A DNA stretch of 64,000 nt from Diphasiastrum complanatum. Its lineage: Eukaryota; Streptophyta; Lycopodiopsida; Lycopodiales; Lycopodiaceae. Shown here piece after piece: positions 57,146 to 64,000 of this stretch (its first letter is position 1; each line of letters begins with the position of its first letter). The stretch lies in contig MU831971.1 in NCBI GenBank assembly GCA_029204225.1, forward strand, positions 29,833-93,832. Reading direction: 5' to 3'. Made by a program: the position numbers and the translations under genes. The notes under the pieces are model-generated. The model made no database searches, was not told where the DNA came from, and saw nothing but the letters and a program-made list of their open reading frames with translations.

Positions 57146-57760
57146 TGTGAAAATTCACATGTGTGGGAATGCCCTAATGTGTGAAATTGATCTTCTAAGC
57201 AAAGCTTTTGCACTTTTGATCATCTATTTGATTGAAATCCAAGATCAATGACAAATTCTAAGGCAAAGAGGCAAAGTTACATGCATACACTCATACCAAC
57301 AGTGTTTTACACGTGGGAAAAGTGCTTCATGAAAAAACTAAGGCAAATTAAGCTCCTCTCCTCAAGTAGAGAGAGAATAGACCAATTTGCTCTCGGGCAG
57401 AGAGAGAAGGAAATACACACAAAACTTGATTGCTCTCAAATTGACTCAAAAACTCACTTAGAATTATGATGGGAATGAAAGTACATATAAAACTCGTGGA
57501 GATCCATGCTTCAATCCTATTGGACCCCTCAATCATAGCCTCTTTAATCCTATTGGATGTGTGATGTAGCATTCCTCACTTTTGATTGGACCCTTACAAC
57601 ACATCTCTCTCTTATGATTGGACCCTTTGACTTTTGCCACCACATAGGGTGCATCACTCATCAAACCTAAAATTGACATGTGTAAGCAACCTAACTAGCT
57701 CGAGTTTGTCATCCTTGACTTTTGGCCTAATCAACTAGAAACAAGTGTACTTGACTTTTT
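57146..57760 (-). repeat. LTR fragment related to elements A and B, minus orientation
   Basis: The segment starts TGTGAAAATTCACATGTGTG on the plus strand and shares the order of landmarks with the LTRs of A and B: a CACATGTGTGG motif near the terminus, a GATCTTCTAAGCAAAGC stretch as in element B, and CTCGTGGAGAT with a TATA-like region as in element A. It ends where another LTR starts at 57,761. Confidence 0.55.
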
Positions 57761-58042
57761 TGTGAAGAATTGCCAAAAATTGGCAAATCTAGCTTGATCA
57801 AAAACCATGTAGAACTTTGTAAATATTGTGTATAATTGGGTTCCACACATGGAAGGCCAAGATGCCACGTGGAAACCCACTCCTAGTGTAGGTTAGGTCA
57901 AGTCAAGAGAGTTGTTCATGTCTATTTGGTGGTCATCCCTACTTTATAGGACCTACACCTAAGTTTAAGGTGAAAATTTGACCAACTAGCTACCTACCAA
58001 GCATAACTCTAGGATCTAGGCTAGGGTTTCATTTTAGGGCAA
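57761..58042 (+). repeat. Partial copia-type LTR, same family as 34,497
   Basis: It starts TGTGAAGAATTG and matches 34,497-34,781 with only a few differences, including CCACACATGGAAGGCCAAGA and CTAGGCTAGGGTTTCATTTT. The match then stops, so the U5 end is different from that copy. It lies upstream of the element E gag. Confidence 0.8.
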
Positions 58043-58289
58043 CACTACAAGAAAGAGACCTTAGTGAGTTTCTAGAGACAATAAAATCCATTTCTTGGCA
58101 AGATTTGTTTGAAAGTAGTTTTCACTTCATCTTATCTTCATTCTAACTTTGTGAGGGAGTGATAGAACTATGATTATAAGTCCACTTGTTGGATTAGAAA
58201 TCAAATTTGAGTGAAACATTGCAAGTGTGAGACCTTTGTGAGTTTCAAGTCAATCAAATCTATTTCTTGTTTGTAGAAGTCACTGTAAG
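58043..58289 (+). other. Leader of element E
   Basis: A GAGACCTT(A/T)GTGAGTTTC segment occurs twice (58,076 and 58,229). No primer-binding site was found. Confidence 0.4.
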
Positions 58290-60328
58290 ATGGGATCTGC
58301 TGGAGCATACCTTCTAGAAGCTAGTGAGAGATTGAATTCTACAAATATGCTATTTGGAAGGTTAGGATGGAGTCACTCTTGGTGCTCCAAGACCTTTATG
58401 AGTTCTTGATTGAAGATGAAGATGAACCTCTGGGTGCACAGGAGTTAGCTAGATACAAGAAGAGATCTAGGCTTGCACTTCATTATGTGAAGATGAATTT
58501 GAGCAATGACTTGTTGAGAGAAGTATCAACATGTACTAGTGCTAAAGAGGCTTGGGAGTCTTTAAAATGAATCTATGAATCTAGTAACACTTCAAGAGTA
58601 CTCATGCTTTCAAATCAGACTTTGCAAAGCATGAGGAGAAGTGAGGAGAGTGCACCGGATTATGTACTTAGAATCAAGTCTCTAAATAGGGAGTTGGTTT
58701 CCATTGGAGTGAAGATTCATGATGGAGAGCTTGTACAAATTTTCCTTAATGGCCTAGGAGATGACTTTGCAAATTTGGTCCAAAGTTTTGCCATCCAAGA
58801 CACTTTGCCAACTATAGAAGGACTTCATAGTGTATTAGTGGCTAAAGAGTGTAGGATGCTCCATGCAAAATCTAGGATGAGTTCCTTGTCTTGGCAGGAT
58901 GGTGATGAGAAATCCAATTTCTCATTCAAGGGCAAAAAGAAGACCAATGGAAAGAAAAAGCATCAAAAGGAGGCCGAAGAAGAGGATGATGCATCAATCT
59001 CAAAGGACAAGTCAAAGCAGAAATGCTTCTTTTGTGGAAAGAAGGGGCATTATGCATCTGAATGCTACAAGAGGCTAAGAGCACAAGTGGAGGAGGACAA
59101 ACAAGGAAACCTTGCAAAGGAGGAGGAGGATGAGGATGAAGTAGATGTATTATTGATGGCATCTACATCCTCACCAACAAGCAATAGCAATTCAAGAGAC
59201 AATTGGTGGATTGACAGTGGGGCTAGCTCCCACATGTCTTGTGAAAAGGACTTCTTCTCAACCTTACACTCTTTCAATGATGTTAAAAGATTTTTCTTTA
59301 TTGTAAATGATGAAGAGTGTAGGATAGATGGTGTTGGAACCATCTCTTTGTGTCTAGAATCCTCAAAATGCATGGATCTAGAAAATGTCCTTCATGTACC
59401 ATCAATCACCAAGAATATGCTTAGTGTTGGTCTACTCTTAGAAAGTGGTCTGGATGTCCACTTTAAGCATGGTGTTTGTTTCATCTTGAAGAATGATGTT
59501 TGCATTGCAAAGGGATTTAAACATGGAAGATTGTTTAAGTTGGAAGCTAGTGTTGTTTTTGAAAGAATGAGCTTGGCAAAGGAGGAGATCACTCAAGAGG
59601 AGATCTTGGCAAAGTGTGATTTTGCTTGTATTGAGGAGGAGCATAAAAAAGTTGAAGATCTTGAGGATCAGCCTCAAAGTATGAGAGTTCCAAGGGAGTC
59701 CTGAATGACAATGGCCGAGTCATCAAATTGCATACAAATTTTCTATTCAAGTGTGCATCTTGCAAGGATGGTGAGCATTGGAGAGTCTACTATCTTTGAG
59801 TACTTGTTGGATAGTATTAGTAGACATGGAGTGACTTGTTGCTTATCTTTAAGATCTATGGTGTTTAGTACTCTTTATGACAAGACAATGAAATTACATG
59901 CTTTCAAATCTCCATTTGTTGTTGATAAAGCAATTTCATTGGATAACTATTTTTGTAATAGTTTGAATAGTGTCATAAAAGATGAAACATCATTTCTATT
60001 GGAAATCTTTGGGTCCACATGCTTTGAGCATGATCATTCCAATTTAAGGACCAAAGATTATTCTATTTCAATGATAGGAATAATGGTAGTGTTTTGCTCT
60101 TCAAGTAGAGATTGTAGAATCTACTTGTTTTTCATCAAAGGAGTTGTCAATGGTGGAAACATGATCTTTCAAAAGTGGAAGATTTGTAAACTTGAAGAAG
60201 GACCTTTGGATCAACACCTTATTCAATTCATTGATGGTTTGGAGTCAAGTCAAGTGGAGGAACAGGCTCAAGAGCCGAGGACTCCAAGAACATTAGAGGA
60301 GTTCTCAATATCAAAAAAGCCCCCTTAA
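58290..60328 (+). pseudogene. Element E: copia gag and protease with a shortened pol
   Basis: An ATG at 58,290 (MGSAGAYLLEASERLN) starts gag; a frame change follows near 58,345. From there a single frame runs to 60,328 with only two stops, TGA at 58,568 and TGA at 59,702. It encodes gag (SAKEAWESLK), the knuckle CFFCGKKGHYASEC (near 59,030), an acidic linker, the protease motif WWIDSGASSHM (near 59,205) and its C-terminal part. The integrase zinc module, DDE core and reverse transcriptase are missing. The last 207 codons contain LEIFGSTCFEHDHSNLRTKD, which resembles the integrase C-terminal region (VFGCTCFVN...R.K.DP). It looks like an internally deleted, non-autonomous element. No 3' LTR was found. 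Confidence 0.8.
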
Positions 60329-60825
60329 GAAATGCCATGTAGGATATAGAAAAATATCAAAATAAAAAAAATTATATTGTTTATTTGCTTGCCCACACCA
60401 CTTCCAAGGCCTCCCCAACTTCCCAATGATCTACCCACAATGTCTATAGTCACTGTTAACAGTTTGCAGTATAACTTGACTAGATTCAAAAATATTCTCT
60501 CCATTGGTTACAAAAAGGGCAATATTTTTTACTGGATCTAGAATATGACTGCCATCCCCAAAATTGAATCAGGAGAAATCGCAAAATGTTTACATATGCA
60601 TTCCTTCCATGAGAATGGAAATATGAGTGCCAACTACCTATTGGAATGAAAAAATGAGCGGCATTTCCAAATTTGAATCAAGCATACAAGCATGGAGATT
60701 GGATTGATCGTACATAGTATATAATATAATATAATCAAAGATGAGTATTTTGTTTTGCTTCATAGAATCTGGTCATAGTACTTTGATGCAACTAATTACT
60801 CTATTATTTTTTTGATGATGACATT
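60329..60825. other. Interval without recognised features
   Basis: AT-rich, with short frames only and an ATAATATAATATAATC run near 60,720. Confidence 0.5.
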
Positions 60826-63120
60826 GTATCATCTACATGTGGATATCCCTATTGATTTGGCACCTTTGCAGAGAAGAGGAGGCAAAGGAATTCAAATATC
60901 TGCTGAGGATCGTTCTTGTTACAAGGAAGAAGGAAAAAAAAAACTTGGATTTGTGGATAGATGGAACATTATATCCACAAGAATCCAAGCACTTTGACAC
61001 ATCCCACATTCTCTTCAATAACTCATTTAGTTACATGGATATGCAATGGGCATAGTGGATTACTAGGATATTGTGAAAGATTGCAAAAACCATGGAAAAC
61101 AACTTTATATGAATAAAGTTCACTTTTAGAAGGTGAGTTAATTCGGATATCCTCTTATTGTCAGAATAGAGATTGTCATCTCAAAAGACATTAGAAGAAA
61201 ATGAACAACTTAAAAAAAATAATGAATCATTACAGAAGGTAACAATCAATATCAAATCTGAACTAGAGCAAATGCAATCAGTCTTACAATCTATTTGTAT
61301 TGAAAACTTACAATTAATAAATGATGTGGAATTTGGCAAAAAAAAAGGCTGAAAGTAAGAAGTGAAAGCGACAAAGTTACAAGGATATTCAAACGCTTTC
61401 AGAAGGAGGTTATTGAAATAGAAGGATCTGTGCATTCAAGTAAGCATATTCTAATTTTTGTAAGTTTTTCAATGACATTTGGATTTAATTTCAACTATGG
61501 TGATATTCTGTTAACTATCTATTTTTTTTGTAGATCTGCATTAGTAACTCCTCGGAATATTAAAAGACAATGCTTCACTAGGATGTCATTGGGCACAATA
61601 TTGACTTGCAAATCCACTGAGCGTATCATGATGAACAATAGGAATTTCAAATGTAAAGTGTAAAAATAGCAGAGTCTTTGATTGTGGACATTAAAAAAAA
61701 ATTAGATAAGACTATATTTCAGGGTGCTTATGATTTTGCAAGCATTAGCAGGGAAGCATATGAAACAATATTTAAACTAATTAGAGAAGCTTTTTAAACA
61801 AGTTCAAATTAGAAAAGTCCCAATCCCTAGGACATATCACTTGAAGAAAGAGAGGGATACATTAAACATAGGTATGCATAAGATCACTGGAACTCCATTT
61901 CATATTGAGGAGGTGTATGAAACTGATGGAAGATCGATATTCTATAATTCATCAAACAATTTATTTGTTGATCTAAATTACTTGCTGAGATACATTGTCA
62001 CATTCTATGATATAACCTATGAAAAAGGTGAATGGCATAATAATCATAGTACTTAAGTTAGATGAGTCAGAAATTGTGAAAGGGCAGAAGATGGAGAGGG
62101 TTAGTATAACTCTCATGAATGGTGCTCTATTACAAACAGAGAACCAAGAAGATTTCAGATTCAGTGTCCAGTCAGAAAATGATATATGGTGGTTGGCAAC
62201 GTTTCAGGTAACTAGCCTCATTATTACATTACATTCATTGAATAGTATTAGTACATTGTAAACTAAGTCTGATTAATTTTTTGGACAGGTGTTGAAAAGA
62301 GGATCATGATATATTATCATTGGATATTCTCAAGGACATCTTATCCTAGGATCATCAAGGACCATATGGATGGAGGACTTCTCAATGTTCTAGGAGTAGG
62401 AGACTTCAATGTTGAATGGCACTTAGCAGGTGATTTGAAAACATTGAAATGTATGTATAATTGTCTCTCACAGTGCTACATCAAAACACCCTTGTTTGTA
62501 CTGCATGAAAATGGCAAAAGATGTAACTAGGAATACATGAATTACTAGAGAATATGCAGATCCAAACTGGAACCTGTGCTGCCTATCCCCTTAAAAAATG
62601 TGCATGTTTGCACTCTTCATGCAGAAGTTAGATTAATAGAAAAGATCATTTATCTTCGTATATTTTTTGCTTGGAATACTAAGCCAAAATCATTAGCAAA
62701 GGAAGCTATCTCTCGATTAGAAGATGTTTTATCAAAAGCAGGACTCCATAAAGGACATGTCAAAATTCAAAAAGATGAAAGCCTTTCTCAGGAAAGAATG
62801 GGAATATGCAACTAAGCCAAGCATAGGAGGAGCAAAGCATGTCGTTTCCTATCAAATCATACTGGTAAGGCTTCTAATATTCAACACTCAGTCTGGACAG
62901 ATATTATTGCTGCCACTCAGGACTTCAAGAAAGACTGCAAAACCAGAGTACTAAAAGTTGATGTATGGAAAAAGCTTGATTAGTATGATTGCTATTTTAA
63001 GAAAAGAAAATACTCTGATATTGATAAGAAAAGCTGTCCAAAGGACTTGTGTCGAGTTTTGTTAAAGCAATATCAAAAGCATGGGGAGAAGATCACATCA
63101 CTCATTACATGGTTAGAATA
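60826..63120 (+). pseudogene. Broken intron-containing gene, transposase-like family with GDLK and CxxC motifs
   Basis: The coding pieces in order are: CREEEAKEFKYLLRIVLVTR and DLWIDGTLYPQESKHFDTSH (60,860-61,040); a coiled-coil-like part (NEQLKKNNESLQKVTINIKS, 61,200-61,330) ending near 61,438 at a GTAAGC donor; after an acceptor (TTTTTTGTAG) SALVTPRNIKRQCFTRM; then ITGTPFHIEEVYETDGRSIF and DLNYLLRYIVTFYDI; KLDESEIVKGQKMERVSITL with SVQSENDIWWLATFQ; GDLKTLKCMYNC and, in another frame, SKHPCLYCM (62,430-62,510); LPIPLKNVHVCTLHAEVRLI (about 62,578-62,640); and KAGLHKGHVKIQKDESLS with KPSIGGAKH. Frameshifts and stops break it. From memory it resembles a widespread uncharacterised family with a [KLxGD...]-[GDxK]-[PCxxC] layout, possibly an RNase H-fold transposase. 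The identity is not certain. Confidence 0.5.
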
Positions 63121-63470
63121 AAAATTTTCAAAATGCTTTCAAATTTTCATATATATTTAAATCCAAACATAATGACTAACGTTAGTTGAAAGATTCATCT
63201 GAGAAATCTAAACTTCTAGAGATCAATTCATAAAACAAATTTTTTTTAGAGAAACTACGTTAATTATGGATATAGACTAGTGTGATCGACCTCCTATCGA
63301 TCATTCCACTGGAGATCGACCAATGGAGGTTCAATAGCCTAATGACACACATGTACATAATTAAAAAATTAAATTTAAAGATCATACGCAAGCAATTGTG
63401 AGACCTTTTGTTGTTTTGGTAGATCCGGCTGAATGTAGACATGTTTTCGAATTTGATTTTTCTTCTTTAG
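63121..63470. other. AT-rich stretch before the last exon
   Basis: Contains a GATCGACC/GATCGACC repeat with intervening CATTCCACTGG (63,275-63,320). It ends TTCTTCTTTAG, a good plant splice acceptor. No gene was seen. Confidence 0.4.
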
Positions 63471-63850
63471 ATTCTTATCATTTTTTTTGTTTTGGGCGGC
63501 CTTCATGAATTACAAGCCAAAAAACAATTGTCTCAGGAGTACCCTCATGTAGCTTCTTTCCGGAATGTTAGTGCCATTGCTTTTGATGGGTTGACAGTGG
63601 AAGAAGCTAAACTTCTTACCTGGGACCATAACATTGACCAAGACTATAGGATGAAAATGGCGGTCATCCAGAGGATTAGGTTTTTTCACAAAGAATTTGT
63701 CAGAGTTTCCAAAGCTGGAGATTTTAACAAATTGGAGCTGAAAGCACTTTGTGCCCAAGAAATAGGCCTACCATTTGATTCTAAGAATCCGATGCAGAGC
63801 CTTATTAAATATTATAATTTTTACCAACTTGCATTTCGTAGTGGCTAGGT
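63471..63850 (+). other. Exon-like ORF of unknown family
   Basis: After the acceptor at 63,470 the frame reads GGLHELQAKKQLSQEYPHVA, SFRNVSAIAFDGLTVEEAKL and MAVIQRIRFFHKEFVRVSKA, ending FRSG and TAG directly before GTAATTACTTT. The TAG-GTAATT junction resembles the CAG-GTAATAT donor at 11,703, so this may be an exon whose last codon has mutated. The composition looks like a real protein. I recognise no family. Confidence 0.45.
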
Positions 63851-63861
63851 AATTACTTTAC

Positions 63862-63930
63862 TATGCTTAGCATAGAATGTTTGGTTCAAAAGTTTTTAAT
63901 TCAGGTACTAGCTTTACTATGCTTAGCATG
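63862..63930. repeat. Two further TATGCTNAGCATA palindromes
   Basis: TATGCTTAGCATA (63,862-63,874) and TATGCTTAGCATG (63,918-63,930), each followed by GAATGTTTGGTTCAAAAG or a near copy, lie in the presumed intron after the exon. They repeat the signature of the array at 11.7-12.3 kb and may continue beyond the window. Confidence 0.85.
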
Positions 63931-64000
63931 AAATGTTTGGTTCAAAAGTTTTTAAAATTTAATTAATAAAATTTTCAAATTTTTTAGTATTTTGTCTTCT

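Noticed and set aside
60329-60825. 3' LTR of element E
   Set aside because: No polypurine tract and no match to the upstream LTR fragments were found.

Overview
The window looks like a repeat-dominated stretch of a land-plant nuclear genome. It is AT-rich by eye, has no bacterial-style operons or ribosome binding sites, and is packed with Ty1/copia and Ty3/gypsy LTR retrotransposons of several ages. Most copia primer-binding sites are TGGTATCAGAGC-like (initiator tRNA-Met), and two gypsy-like sites resemble the tRNA-Asp type (GGCGCCGTTGCC). I found no convincing ordinary cellular gene. The species cannot be fixed from this sequence; a fern, lycophyte, bryophyte or gymnosperm would fit, but that is a guess.

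Layout. 1-9.4 kb: a copia integrase scrap joined to two related gypsy relics. Each relic has an integrase C-terminus, a spacer with repeated CCTTCGCCGAG motifs, and an unusual accessory ORF placed between pol and the 3' end. In relic 1 the accessory ORF is inverted and internally deleted; in relic 2 it is in the sense direction and followed by a polypurine tract (PPT) and LTR. Four 56-bp hairpins lie between the relics. 9.4-11.5 kb: a decayed copia pol fragment. 11.5-13 kb: a broken exon-intron structure whose intron carries a phased array of 13-bp palindromes (TATGCTNAGCATA). 14.2-20.1 kb: a very young, complete copia element (element A) with identical 653-bp LTRs, a CTAAC target duplication and an intact 1316-residue polyprotein on the minus strand. 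20.4-30.9 kb: an old minus-strand gypsy element (gag, protease, a minisatellite leader, PBS and LTR) with two nested insertions: a second, decayed copia element (element B, 23.84-30.16 kb, target duplication GCGAG) in the minisatellite, and a 404-bp TRIM (30,490-30,893) in the gypsy LTR. Each TRIM LTR carries a tRNA-like sequence with near-perfect Pol III A and B boxes.

31-46 kb: unidentified spliced-looking ORFs, two LTRs of one family in opposite orientation, a copia RNase H scrap fused to another accessory-type ORF, a 144-bp GA tract and a long quiet interval. 46.2-46.6 kb: two fold-back structures. 47.9-52.6 kb: a decayed plus-strand copia element (element C). 52.6-57.1 kb: a copia integrase relic, then the 5' part of a gypsy element with a tRNA-Asp-type PBS, about eight 149-bp tandem repeats and gag. 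57.1-60.3 kb: LTR fragments and a copia-derived element (element E) that keeps gag and protease but lacks integrase core and reverse transcriptase. 60.8-63.1 kb: a broken, intron-containing gene that resembles a transposase-like family with GDLK and CxxC signatures. 63.5-64 kb: an exon followed by an intron start with the same 13-bp palindromes as at 11.7-12.3 kb.

How it works together. Element A is the only part that looks able to move. The rest records successive nested insertions, deletions and decay, and many premature stops are TAG or TGA at places that fit C-to-T change in CAG or CGA codons, as expected for heavily methylated plant repeats. The strongest candidates for something undescribed are the tRNA-bearing TRIM, the palindrome array with roughly 42-bp phasing that appears at two loci, the set of 56-bp hairpins, and the accessory ORF family.
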